Source of the DNA: a candidate division NC10 bacterium CSP1-5
GTDB lineage: Bacteria > Methylomirabilota > Methylomirabilia > Methylomirabilales > CSP1-5
DNA: 64,000 nt
Assembly: GCA_001443495.1 (NCBI GenBank)
Contig: LDXR01000012.1
Location: forward strand, 37,117 to 101,116
Direction of reading: 5' to 3'
Under the pieces are notes generated by a model. That model did no database searches. It saw only the letters and a list, made by a program, of their open reading frames with translations, and was not told the origin of the DNA. Positions 56,866 to 63,758 of the stretch are shown here, piece by piece. How positions within the stretch are numbered: the stretch's first letter is position 1; the number at the start of each line of letters is the position of its first letter. The position numbers and the translations under genes are program-made.

Positions 56866-56898
56866 GAGAAGGGTGAGAGCGCGACCCCCAGCCGGACC

Positions 56899-57570
56899 TT
56901 AGGCTCCGTCCGGCGTCACAGCGCGGATCACCTTTTCCAAGGCAACCTCGGACTGGGGTGTGAGGCCGAGCCAACGCAGGCCGTGTTCATAGCGGCCGTC
57001 CTCCGGTTGCACCTCGGCGCGGACGACCTCCGCCCGGCCGCGGAAGTTCACGTCTGCGAACCGCGCAAAGAGTTCCACGCGGCTAAAGAGGGTCAGTCGC
57101 TGGGCGAGCCAGAGCTGCAGGCCCCCGATGCTGATATTCTTGATGGCGCCAATCAAGGGTTGGGGGGGATTGGACTCGCTCATGAGCCGACACGCCACCT
57201 GAATGTTCAGGGAAACTCGGGCCGTCCTGCGGAAGTCGCCCCGGCGGCTGAAAGGGACGTTCAGATCCAGGGCGGTCGCCTCGCCCCGTTCCATGGAAAT
57301 TGCCAACGGGGGCGACGAGGGGTGTGACGACCGCTCGTTCATGGAGCGATCCTCGGTCTGTCCGAGGATCTGTCCGAGGAGACGGCGAAGCTCCAGGAGA
57401 AAATCCAGCGGCACCGCGATCCCCTCGCCCTGAGGCTCGCACGCGTCCCCGGATTGTGACGAGGGGTAACACACCCGCAGCTCGATAGAACGGCCCCCAT
57501 CAGCGTGATGGAGCGACAGGCAGATCTTCCCCAACTGATTATTCCTGCTCTGCTTGGGTGTCTTCGTCAT
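56899..57570 (-). CDS. PilZ domain protein with N-terminal extension
   Basis: A 223-residue protein whose C-terminal half (~105-220) is a PilZ domain: arginine motif RRTARVSLN and NISIGGLQLWL in place of D/NxSxxG. The N-terminal ~100 residues are of unknown fold, with SLHHADGGRSIELRVCYP and a helical LDFLLELRRLLGQILGQTED. It is the third of four PilZ proteins in the window. ATG 57570 has GGAG upstream; ATG 57582 is an alternative. Confidence 0.7.
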   Translation of the reverse strand: MTKTPKQSRNNQLGKICLSLHHADGGRSIELRVCYPSSQSGDACEPQGEGIAVPLDFLLELRRLLGQILGQTEDRSMNERSSHPSSPPLAISMERGEATALDLNVPFSRRGDFRRTARVSLNIQVACRLMSESNPPQPLIGAIKNISIGGLQLWLAQRLTLFSRVELFARFADVNFRGRAEVVRAEVQPEDGRYEHGLRWLGLTPQSEVALEKVIRAVTPDGA

Positions 57571-57590
57571 GCTATTCTCCATCTTCCTTC

Positions 57591-57628
57591 CCGGACTGAT
57601 GGAAGCGCCCCGGACTGATGGAAGCGCC
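57591..57628. repeat. 19-bp tandem duplication upstream of PilZ gene
   Basis: Two adjacent copies of CCGGACTGATGGAAGCGCC starting at 57591 and 57610 lie right behind the start of the PilZ gene on the minus strand (57570), in its putative leader. The rest of the gap 57629-57790 holds nothing recognised. Confidence 0.6.
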
Positions 57629-57790
57629 CATGGAGGGCTCTTGTAACGTAAGCAAGAAATGTGCCGCGAGCAGCGAGGAGTCTTGGGCGTTTGGGCGTCA
57701 GGCAGGCAAAGGGTGCGGCCGGCCGGTTCGGGCACTGCTGGACCCGAATAGAGCGTCAAGGGAGCAGCGAGGAGTGCAATGCGTGCGTTT

Positions 57791-58156
57791 TCATTCGCGG
57801 ATGGACCGGGGCCAGGAGTCCGGGCTTCGCTGCCGTCCCGACTCCCTCGCGTAGTATCGCCAGATCTCCTCTCTCTCTTGGGCGCTCAGATGAACGAACT
57901 CGACACCGGCGGTCTCTTGATGTGCCCACCGGACTTTGCCGAGCGTACGGACTGGGCGTTGACTGAGGGGGAGATGGAACGAAACGATCACCTCCATCTC
58001 CACAGGCGGAACCGCGCCCGGCGTCGTGAGGAGTGCCCCGGTGGGCCCGATGTTTTTCATCCGTCCCTGCCGCGTGGGGGCACCTTTGACCGCGTACTCC
58101 ACCGAGAGATCGCAGGGGACTCGGAGTGAACGACGCTCATCAGCCAGGTAAGGCAT
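57791..58156 (-). CDS. PilZ domain protein, paralogue of 31119-31520
   Basis: A 121-residue PilZ protein with ERRSLRVP motif and KNIGPTGALL element. It shares the CDLSVEYAVKGAP, HLPLSQRPVRTLGKVRWAH and EIWRYYARES segments with the PilZ protein at 31119-31520, so the two are diverged duplicates 26 kb apart. Both should respond to c-di-GMP if the motif is functional. No clear ribosome-binding site is seen for ATG 58156. Confidence 0.72.
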   Translation of the reverse strand: MPYLADERRSLRVPCDLSVEYAVKGAPTRQGRMKNIGPTGALLTTPGAVPPVEMEVIVSFHLPLSQRPVRTLGKVRWAHQETAGVEFVHLSAQEREEIWRYYARESGRQRSPDSWPRSIRE

Positions 58157-58316
58157 GGGTAGTCACTCGTCCGGGTCGTGTTTCGCCCGCGAGGGCGTCT
58201 CGCTATTGGGTGCGCCGTCGATTGGGCTTATTGGGGGACTGGAGAGGACCTCAGTATGCCCTACCGGCTCGGGGCTGTCAAGGGCGCAGCGAGGAGGTGA
58301 GGAGAAAGAATAAGGC

Positions 58317-58345
58317 TTGACAAGAAGAGAGGGAAGGGCTACGCT
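58317..58345 (+). promoter_or_regulatory. Promoter of csp copy 3
   Basis: TTGACA at 58317-58322, 17-base spacer, TACGCT at 58340-58345. The spacer and flank differ from copies 1 and 2, but the word AGCTTTCGTGAT again begins exactly seven bases after the -10 (58352). Confidence 0.65.
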
Positions 58346-58351
58346 ACATGC

Positions 58352-58504
58352 AGCTTTCGTGATCGGCTTGTTGTGGAAACGGGAACCGCAAGGGCGTGAT
58401 AGAGAGCCCTCGCGGTTTTTTTATGCTGTCAGGTTCCGTTCCGACGGGACCTCACCCCCGGGCGGTCCCCGGGGATCCTACACAGAAAGGAGGGAGAAAA
58501 GCAC
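58352..58504 (+). promoter_or_regulatory. Structured cold-shock leader, copy 3
   Basis: 153 bases with the same order: AGCTTTCGTGAT (58352-58363); terminator-like stem AACCGCAAGGGC (58384-58395) / GCCCTCGCGGTT (58406-58417) with T7 to 58422; second stem GGTTCCGT / ACGGGACC (58432-58451); third stem CCCCGG / CCGGGG; AAAGGAGGGAGAAAA ribosome-binding site. In the second stem, paired bases differ from copies 1/2 while pairing is kept (closing pair T-A versus C-G). Confidence 0.7.
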
Positions 58505-58708
58505 ATGCGATACACGGGTACCGTGAAGTGGTTCAACGATGCCAAGGGCTACGGATTCATCGCGCGACCGGAAGGCGACGATGTTTTTGTGCACTATTCG
58601 GCGATCCAGGGCAACGGATTCAAGACCCTGTCCGAAGGACAGTCACTTGAGTTTGATATCGTGGACGGACCGAAGGGTAAGCAGGCGGCCAACGTCACCA
58701 CGCGATAG
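58505..58708 (+). CDS. Cold-shock domain protein, copy 3
   Basis: A 67-residue CspA-family protein with RNP1 KGYGFIARP and RNP2 DVFVHYSAI. It is more diverged from copies 1/2 (for example [15 protein letters not shown] at the end) but keeps the same leader and terminator design 6 kb away, so it moved as a complete unit or the design is ancestral. RNA chaperone function is expected. Confidence 0.95.
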   Translation: MRYTGTVKWFNDAKGYGFIARPEGDDVFVHYSAIQGNGFKTLSEGQSLEFDIVDGPKGKQAANVTTR

Positions 58709-58731
58709 TCGGCCACTGCAGCTCTAGGCAG

Positions 58732-58768
58732 AAAGGGCCCCGAGGATCTCGGGGCCCTTTCGCTTTTT
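58732..58768 (+). terminator. Terminator of csp copy 3
   Basis: AAAGGGCCCCGAG (58732-58744) and CTCGGGGCCCTTT (58748-58760) pair perfectly, then CGCTTTTT. Compared with copies 1/2 the outer C-G pair became A-T on both sides, so pairing is kept. Confidence 0.88.
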
Positions 58769-58819
58769 GCTTTCGGACTTGGGGGGTGCGGTCGATCGTG
58801 CTTGCTTATTTCTTGCTCA

Positions 58820-59119
58820 TCACGCGCGGTCCTCGAAACTCCGGCCGACTCCCTCGCTCCATCCCCTACGCCCGGCCGCCGCCCGGATCCGGTCCGGGTG
58901 GATGTTGAGCCAGCGGCACCAAAGCTGTAGCAGCCAGGTGTCACCAGATAGGAACCTCCGCGCAGCCATGGACTCGGCCGCCGAGCATGTCTTCAGCTCT
59001 GCATCATGAAAGGCGAGCTCGATCACGGATGACGCGAGGTGTTTGTACGGCTTGAGGCGCTTATCATCGGGCACGCCAGCGGGAATGCGGCCGCGCGCTG
59101 TCAGGATCTCGGTCCACAT
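58820..59119 (-). CDS. Small protein of unknown function
   Basis: A 99-residue protein, mostly helical, with SVIELAFHDAEL, ESMAARRFLSGDTWLLQLWCRWL and NIHPDRIRAAAGRR. The ending resembles small proteins encoded in prophage-like regions (Trp-Leu-Asp-Pro-x-x-x-Arg-like patterns), but I cannot name a family. It begins six bases after the stop of the next small gene, which supports both as real and co-translated. ATG 59119 is chosen; a longer frame to 59152 exists. Confidence 0.5.
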   Translation of the reverse strand: MWTEILTARGRIPAGVPDDKRLKPYKHLASSVIELAFHDAELKTCSAAESMAARRFLSGDTWLLQLWCRWLNIHPDRIRAAAGRRGWSEGVGRSFEDRA

Positions 59120-59124
59120 AAAAC

Positions 59125-59409
59125 TCAAATGCCCTCGGCGGCCGTGCCCCACCCGGGAGGGCGTCTGAGTGATTGGTTCGACGGCGTCCGTGAAGCGGTG
59201 GTATTGGATTGCAAGACCTGACCCTGAGCCTGTGCAAGCCCCCGCCCGTTCCTACGGGCTCCGGCGAGGATGTCCCGAACACGGGCGAGCAAGAAGAGGG
59301 CGTGATAAAAGGGATCCCCAGGCTCATCCTCGTCGTGCGTGTCCCTGAGGGCCTCCAGGTGGCCCCTGATGCTGTAGAGCTCAAGTTCCATTTTGGAGAG
59401 TCCGTGCAT
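59125..59409 (-). CDS. Small helical protein of unknown function
   Basis: A 94-residue protein starting MHGLSKMELELYSIRGHLEA, with a charged loop DTHDEDEPGDPF and a hydrophobic helix YHALFLLARVRDILAG. The C-terminal ~35 residues look disordered. GGAG lies eight bases before ATG 59409. It is followed by the 58820-59119 gene in an operon-like arrangement, both downstream of the monooxygenase-like gene on the same strand. Confidence 0.5.
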   Translation of the reverse strand: MHGLSKMELELYSIRGHLEALRDTHDEDEPGDPFYHALFLLARVRDILAGARRNGRGLAQAQGQVLQSNTTASRTPSNQSLRRPPGWGTAAEGI

Positions 59410-59526
59410 AATCCACACTCCATGTAGCGGTGCGGTTGCCAAGCGAAGTCTGTTGGATCGACCCACGCAAGCCATGGAGGGGCGAACGTGTCCGCCCCCC
59501 CCCATGGCCTGTCGGCTTCAGACAGC

Positions 59527-59838
59527 TTACTGCGCGGCGATTTTGTGCCAGGTGGAGTTGGAAACCTGTGAGGTTTGCACCTGAGGAGTTCCTTCAACCA
59601 CCTTCGCCATGGCCTTGAGCACGTCTGGATAGGCGCCGCGGCTATACGCGTCCGCGTTCTCCTTCTGCTCCCACAGGCTGATGGCGACCGCTTCCGTTCC
59701 CCCGGAGGGGACGAAGGTGATTTCGTCCTTGAAGCCTTGCTGCTTTCGAAGCAGGGGAATGACTTCCTTCTCAAGCAGTCGGGTAAACTCCGTGGCGCTA
59801 TTGGGCTTTAGCTGCATGCGAACGGTACGAGCAAACAT
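59527..59838 (-). CDS. Antibiotic-biosynthesis monooxygenase (ABM) domain protein
   Basis: A 103-residue dimeric ferredoxin-like fold protein of the ABM family: RTVRMQLKPNSATEFTRLLE, IPLLRKQQGFKDEITF and VAISLWEQKENADAYSRG are typical. Members act as cofactor-free monooxygenases or as stress-linked heme/quinone proteins. The substrate is unknown. GGGGGG precedes ATG 59838. It is divergent from a Cro/C1-type regulator gene over an A+T-rich gap with TTCAG palindromes, so that regulator may control it. Confidence 0.72.
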   Translation of the reverse strand: MFARTVRMQLKPNSATEFTRLLEKEVIPLLRKQQGFKDEITFVPSGGTEAVAISLWEQKENADAYSRGAYPDVLKAMAKVVEGTPQVQTSQVSNSTWHKIAAQ

Positions 59839-59873
59839 ATTGGACCCCCTTCGTGGCTAAGATGAGAGTGATA

Positions 59874-59907
59874 TTCAGATAACCTGACTTAGTTCAGATA
59901 ACCTGAA
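59874..59907. promoter_or_regulatory. Duplicated TTCAG-N5-CTGAA operator-like repeats
   Basis: TTCAGATAACCTGAC (59874-59888) and TTCAGATAACCTGAA (59893-59907) are direct copies 19 bases apart, each a palindrome TTCAG-N5-CTGA(A/C). They lie in the A+T-rich gap 59839-60039 between the ABM gene and the helix-turn-helix gene, where a dimeric repressor would control both. The rest of the gap (to 60039) has only weak promoter-like words. Confidence 0.55.
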
Positions 59908-60039
59908 GAGATGAGCAGAGATGCTCAAATCCTTAACCATACTAGGTTGATTTACTTTACTTGTCAAGGAAAATCTGGTATATGTTAGTAATTGGGGTAA
60001 GTACTTAATCAGACAGCGTTAATTACAGAGGACGCTCAG

Positions 60040-60897
60040 GTGGACGTTCCCTTCGTGATCAGGCAGCGGCTCGAAGAATTGGGGGCTGACCAGAGAGACC
60101 TGGCAACCGCCACGCAAGTGACGGAGTCCTACATTTCGCAGTTGCTGACGCGCAAGAAGGCGCCCCCCGCGCCAACCCGGACCGACATTTACGACAAGAT
60201 GGAGAAATTTTTGAAGCTCCCGAGCGGTGAGCTGTCGAAGCTGGCCGACCTTCAGCGCAAGGAGGAATTGAAGAGACGATTGGGGGAGCCGCTCGCACCC
60301 TTGTTCAAAGACGTGCGAGAATTGATTCTCCGCAAATGCAACCCCGACAGCGCGAAGGACATAGGGGCGATTCTTGAAAAGCAGCCCTTCGGCGAACTCG
60401 AACGCCTCGTCACCCACAAGCTTCTCGACGTGGTCAAGGGCGTTGCCAAAGAAGAATTGGCGAGCGAACACTGGCTCTACATGGTGGCGCAACTCAGCGG
60501 CCGAAGCTACGAACAGATACGGGTCATGGTGCTCGAGTTCCTGGATACGGATATCTTCAACCTGTCGATTGAACACTGCGTCGCCTTCTTGGATCCGCTG
60601 ATTGAATCCTGGGACATCGACCTCGCGACGTTTGACATGGAAATTGTCTTGAACCGTAGACTGGCCCCGGGGCCCCTGAAGAAATTTGAGTTTGTTGAGC
60701 GGACACCCGAGCCACCGTTTGACGAAGAGCCGGGGCTCGCAGCATTCCTGCAGGATCCTGCTCTGGGCGGCGATGCGACCGAGGAGGAAATCGAGTTTCT
60801 CAAGAACCTCAGATTCACGCGAAAACGGCCGACGCCCCTCTATTACTACCGGGAGTTGCAAAACCTCAGGGACCGTCTCCATTTTCGCACGCCGTAA
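60040..60897 (+). CDS. Cro/C1-type helix-turn-helix regulator with long C-terminus
   Basis: A 285-residue regulator. Residues ~6-62 form an XRE-type helix-turn-helix (RQRLEELGADQRDLATATQV, ESYISQLLTRKKAPP), and the rest (~65-285) is helical with no recognised domain: LAPLFKDVRELILRK, LEKQPFGELERLVTHKLLD and several Trp/Tyr-rich segments. It could be a transcriptional regulator with an effector-binding part. GAGGA lies eight bases before GTG 60040. The A+T-rich leader and lower G+C of the start suggest transfer. Divergent from the ABM gene. Confidence 0.78.
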   Translation: MDVPFVIRQRLEELGADQRDLATATQVTESYISQLLTRKKAPPAPTRTDIYDKMEKFLKLPSGELSKLADLQRKEELKRRLGEPLAPLFKDVRELILRKCNPDSAKDIGAILEKQPFGELERLVTHKLLDVVKGVAKEELASEHWLYMVAQLSGRSYEQIRVMVLEFLDTDIFNLSIEHCVAFLDPLIESWDIDLATFDMEIVLNRRLAPGPLKKFEFVERTPEPPFDEEPGLAAFLQDPALGGDATEEEIEFLKNLRFTRKRPTPLYYYRELQNLRDRLHFRTP

Positions 60898-60942
60898 ACC
60901 GACATGACCGAAGATGGGTCAATTCGAGCGGAGGGTATCACC

Positions 60943-61131
60943 ATGCGACGGAATTTGTGCCCAAACATGAATCACAGACGTTCCGATGCCCCAGTCCGGT
61001 ACTGCCCGAACTGTGGCGAAGCGGTCAACGCGAACATTCTCGTCAAGAAATGCAGCGACAAGGAACATGCGAACAGCCGGATGGACATGTACAAGTATTG
61101 CGTGCATTGTGGATTGCAGTTGGTGATGTAG
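60943..61131 (+). CDS. Small zinc-finger protein
   Basis: A 62-residue protein with several metal-binding pairs: LCPNMNHRR (with CPxMxH), YCPNCGEAV and YCVHCGLQL, giving at least four Cys that could hold one or two Zn ions. Likely a small zinc-ribbon regulator or scaffold. GGAGGG precedes ATG 60943 by about eight bases; the longer frame from 60904 is less likely. A terminator follows. Confidence 0.65.
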   Translation: MRRNLCPNMNHRRSDAPVRYCPNCGEAVNANILVKKCSDKEHANSRMDMYKYCVHCGLQLVM

Positions 61132-61152
61132 GCGACGTCGATCTCAGTCTGA

Positions 61153-61183
61153 CCCCACGGCTTCCCTGTGGGGCTTCTTCTTT
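61153..61183 (+). terminator. Probable terminator after the zinc-finger gene
   Basis: CCCCAC-GG (61153-61160) pairs with CC-GTGGGG (61165-61173, one bulged T) over CTTC, followed by CTTCTTCTTT. Beyond it, 61184-61300 contains no recognised feature. Confidence 0.6.
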
Positions 61184-61300
61184 CGGGTATCCTTCATCGT
61201 GTCCCGGGGCACCGGCCTGCCTGGTGCCCGGGGCAACCGCACCCGCCAGATCTTCTTTCTCGGCTTCTGGAGCTTTCCCACGAGAACCGTCCGCCTCTCT

Positions 61301-62005
61301 CTAATGGGGTGGAGTCTCGGCCGTCAGGACAATGCTGACGTGGTTCGCCTGATGCACGCGCTCGTACCCGAGGAGGAACTGGCGCATGACCTCACCGCGC
61401 CCGTCGGTGCCGCCGATCGTTATCGGCTGCCCGGTGTGCACCACCACCTCGGTCGAGGCCTCCACCAGCGCAATCGTCCCCTCGCCCTGGTCGCTCTGAT
61501 AGCTGATCTGGGGGGTGATCTTCACGCGGATCCGCTTATCGGGAAGGAGTGTGGGACGGACGGCCAGGAACGTCCCCACCTGCCGGAACACGACAGCCGC
61601 GGTGATGTAGCGGTGCCGGTGCGCGTACTGCTGGAACCAGACGATCTCCGGAACCTGTTCGACCACCGTGAGGCGGGCCTCTCCGCCGTCCTGGACGAGC
61701 AAGAACGATTCGACATGCTGGCGGATCGTCCGTTGCGACTCCTGGACCTGCACGCGGGCCGAGCCGGTGACGCCCTTGGGATCGACCTGGACGACGGTCC
61801 CGCCCGGTCCCGTTCCCTTCACGTCGATCCCACGCTGGGCGCGCTGGCCCGCCTGGCGGAATTCCACCCGCACTTTCACATGGCCCGGCGGGACCGGGAT
61901 CAGGCTGGTCTGGGCATTCGCCCCCGGCCCCAGGAGGACGAGCCATCCGAGCATCAGACCCAGTGTCACCTTCGGATTGATCTCGATCCGGTCCGTCATT
62001 CTCAT
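61301..62005 (-). CDS. Exported secretin-like C-domain protein, no secretion partners
   Basis: A 234-residue protein with signal peptide (~12-32; GLMLGWLVLLGPGANAQ). The mature part resembles the C-terminal secretin domain of GspD/PilQ: VFRQVGTFLAVRPTLLPDKRIRVKI, SYQSDQGEGTIALVEASTEVVV and HTGQPITIGGTDG. Full secretins are 500-700 residues with N-domains; here only a secretin-type barrel end is seen, with no secretion genes nearby. It could be a stand-alone outer-membrane channel or a relic. GGGGGG precedes ATG 62005. An 18-bp palindrome lies about 140 bases upstream of its start. Confidence 0.62.
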   Translation of the reverse strand: MRMTDRIEINPKVTLGLMLGWLVLLGPGANAQTSLIPVPPGHVKVRVEFRQAGQRAQRGIDVKGTGPGGTVVQVDPKGVTGSARVQVQESQRTIRQHVESFLLVQDGGEARLTVVEQVPEIVWFQQYAHRHRYITAAVVFRQVGTFLAVRPTLLPDKRIRVKITPQISYQSDQGEGTIALVEASTEVVVHTGQPITIGGTDGRGEVMRQFLLGYERVHQANHVSIVLTAETPPH

Positions 62006-62145
62006 CACAACGCCCCCCTGTATCCAGGTCCTTTGGGACGGTCCTTAGCATACACGAGAACGGAGGTGTGACAAGAGTGGACCGTATCCCCTTCTCCTTG
62101 CTCGGCCTGATTTTCCGGCCCTCAGCTCACCGCCATACTTTCCCA

Positions 62146-62163
62146 TTTTCGCAATTGCGAAAA
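62146..62163. promoter_or_regulatory. Palindromic operator 1 (TTTTCGC-AATT-GCGAAAA)
   Basis: Perfect 18-bp palindrome between the secretin-like gene (minus) and the ArsR-type gene (plus, GTG 62181), preceded by TTTCCCA. In this position it can act on both genes. Identical core at 62589-62606; a variant at 62513-62530. The extended consensus is TTTCNCATTTTCGCAATTGCG, with a partial extra half-site on the left. Confidence 0.65.
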
Positions 62164-62180
62164 CGTGGTATGCAGGGTCC

Positions 62181-62483
62181 GTGGAAGAGCAGGTGTATCG
62201 ACAGTCGCGATTGTGCCGGGTCTTGGGGAATCCCCTGACCTTCGCGGTGGTCCAGATCCTAGCGAAGAACGGCGAGATGAGTCCGAGCCAGATCGCTGCA
62301 GTGGTGGGCCGGAGCGTCTCGCGGGTGAGCAACGTTCTGGCGGCGTTGCGGCTGGCGGAGGTAGTGCGCTATCAGACCGAGGGGCGCAAGGCGCGCTACC
62401 GTCTCAAGCACCCGCGCGAGACCCGAAAGCTGCTGGCCGTCCTCTGCACCTTCGTCAAGTCCGCTTCCGCTGTCCGTCGGTGA
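62181..62483 (+). CDS. ArsR-type winged-helix regulator
   Basis: A 100-residue single-domain winged-helix protein similar to ArsR/SmtB regulators: RVLGNPLTFAVVQILAKNGEMS, SPSQIAAVVGRSVSRVSNVLAALR as the recognition helix, and VVRYQTEGRKARYRLKHPRE as the wing. No Cys for metal binding is present in the classical alpha-3 site, so it may sense redox, protein or nothing known. GTG 62181 has AGGG four bases upstream and lies 18 bases after a perfect 18-bp palindrome. Two further palindromes lie just behind the gene. Confidence 0.8.
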   Translation: MEEQVYRQSRLCRVLGNPLTFAVVQILAKNGEMSPSQIAAVVGRSVSRVSNVLAALRLAEVVRYQTEGRKARYRLKHPRETRKLLAVLCTFVKSASAVRR

Positions 62484-62512
62484 TTGCCTCGGTCTGGATT
62501 CGTTTTTTCTCA

Positions 62513-62530
62513 TTTTCGCTATCGCGAAAA
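62513..62530. promoter_or_regulatory. Palindromic operator 2 (TTTTCGC-TATC-GCGAAAA)
   Basis: Same arms as operator 1, centre TATC, again with TTTCTCA on its left. It lies 30 bases after the regulator stop and is the least perfect of the three copies. Confidence 0.6.
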
Positions 62531-62588
62531 CTCCCTCCCCATCCGGTGCTGAGAGCCTGACGGGGAAAGACATCCTCAAGATTTCGCA

Positions 62589-62606
62589 TTTTCGCAATTG
62601 CGAAAA
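62589..62606. promoter_or_regulatory. Palindromic operator 3 (TTTTCGC-AATT-GCGAAAA)
   Basis: Identical core to operator 1, with TTTCGCA to the left and CGTGGGG to the right. It abuts a signal-peptide-like fragment on the minus strand (62607-62694). Confidence 0.65.
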
Positions 62607-62694
62607 CGTGGGGGGAACGCCCCAGGAGAACGAGCCAACCCAGCATCAGACTCGCTGCCGCTCGCCGCATTCCACTGGCCATGTCACACTTCAA
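62607..62694 (-). pseudogene. Truncated copy of the secretin-like gene start
   Basis: On the minus strand from ATG 62682 (or 62694) a signal-peptide-like segment SLMLGWLVLLG is read, matching GLMLGWLVLLG of the secretin-like protein at 61301-62005 with high DNA identity over about 36 bases. The frame then runs into the 62589-62606 palindrome and loses similarity. It looks like a remnant of a duplicated gene start that kept its operator. Confidence 0.45.
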
Positions 62695-62749
62695 GACCCG
62701 ACCCCCAACCCCAACCTTTCATGGATCCCTCCGCGCTGGGATCTAGATT

Positions 62750-63244
62750 TCACTGAGGCAGAAAGGGCGGCTGGGGCTCGTAATCGTAACGAAATAACAG
62801 CCACTTACCCTCGCGCCGGAGAAACATCCACACGTCCCGGTAATAGTGGTCCCGCCTCCAGCCATGAAACCTCTGGTTTATTTCGACGGCAGCCGTGTTA
62901 TTGGCAATATAGATGCGGTGAATCCAGTCATCAAAGCGCACCCCTCCGAGGTCAGGGTCCCGAAAGGCGCCCAGGGCCTCGTTTCTGATGCCTTGATAAT
63001 CGCGCATCACGTCGGGGTTGTCCCATGCGCGCTGGGTCGCATCCGGGGCATAGGCGGACATGATCTGATCCACGTCCTTGCGTTCCCAACATTCACCTAC
63101 GGTCCGGATAAGCCGGACAATCGCTGCCTCATCTTCATTCCGCGGGACATACTCGGAAGCCAGCACGCCGATGCCGTGATCGGCCCCTGCGGGATTCACG
63201 AACAGGAGACTCGCCGCCAAAAAAACGGCCCGCGCCGATACCAT
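62750..63244 (-). CDS. Exported SnoaL/NTF2-like protein
   Basis: A 164-residue protein with signal peptide (~1-19; AVFLAASLLFVNPAGA) and an NTF2-like domain (~35-164): DEAAIVRLIRTVGECWERKDVDQIMSAYAPDA at the start and VWMFLRREGKWLLFRYDY at the end are typical of the SnoaL/SgcJ type. Role unknown; such folds bind small hydrophobic ligands or act as esterase-like or stress proteins. ATG 63244 is preferred to the long frame to 63592, which has an atypical N-terminal part. Confidence 0.72.
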   Translation of the reverse strand: MVSARAVFLAASLLFVNPAGADHGIGVLASEYVPRNEDEAAIVRLIRTVGECWERKDVDQIMSAYAPDATQRAWDNPDVMRDYQGIRNEALGAFRDPDLGGVRFDDWIHRIYIANNTAAVEINQRFHGWRRDHYYRDVWMFLRREGKWLLFRYDYEPQPPFLPQ

Positions 63245-63389
63245 GACGAAAGTTCCAGGACACGACCACCCGGACGTCGTTGACGCTGGCAATGGCGACA
63301 TGTCGCGCATCGTCCCGGGCAGGACTAGCAGATGAGGAGGCGGCGGGCGATGACGGGTCGGGGCGGGCCAGCGGCCGGGTTTATGGGCG

Positions 63390-63758
63390 CTATGGAAACA
63401 GAGCCATGAGAACGCCGGGAACGGGAATGAGGCGCCGATTGACCGGATCCACACCCAGGCGTAACTCTTCGAGTGTGACCACTCCAAGCAGGCACTGCGC
63501 CCCATCCTCTCCAAATACGACAACGGTGTATCGCCTGCGCCCGTCCAGTCGTACCTGGATCTGGGCGACATCGTATTCGACTGTCCGTCCATCAGCCAGG
63601 GTAAAGGGCCACCGCTCTTCGGGCACCACGCCCAGACCTTGCAGCACGGCCCGCGGCACCATGGTGTAAGTCGCGCCGGTGTCGACGAGCGCCTCTACCG
63701 CTTCAAACCTCTGACCCTGGACGTTCGCAATCTCGATGGGAACCCGAAAAGCGCCCAT
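63390..63758 (-). CDS. Retropepsin-like aspartic protease
   Basis: A 122-residue clan AA protease with the active-site motif VEALVDTGATYTMVP (Asp-Thr-Gly-Ala, ~24-38) and a second beta element CLLGVVTLEELRL. Such proteins act as homodimers; targets are unknown. GGGAGACGGACAAGG precedes ATG 63758, so the start is well placed. The neighbour 63244 gene on the same strand is not obviously linked. Confidence 0.8.
   Translation of the reverse strand: MGAFRVPIEIANVQGQRFEAVEALVDTGATYTMVPRAVLQGLGVVPEERWPFTLADGRTVEYDVAQIQVRLDGRRRYTVVVFGEDGAQCLLGVVTLEELRLGVDPVNRRLIPVPGVLMALFP

Noticed and set aside
62750..63592. 280-residue reading of the SnoaL-like gene
   Set aside because: Residues before Met117 are Trp/Pro/Arg-rich and overlap the aspartic protease gene; a signal peptide begins at the internal ATG 63244.
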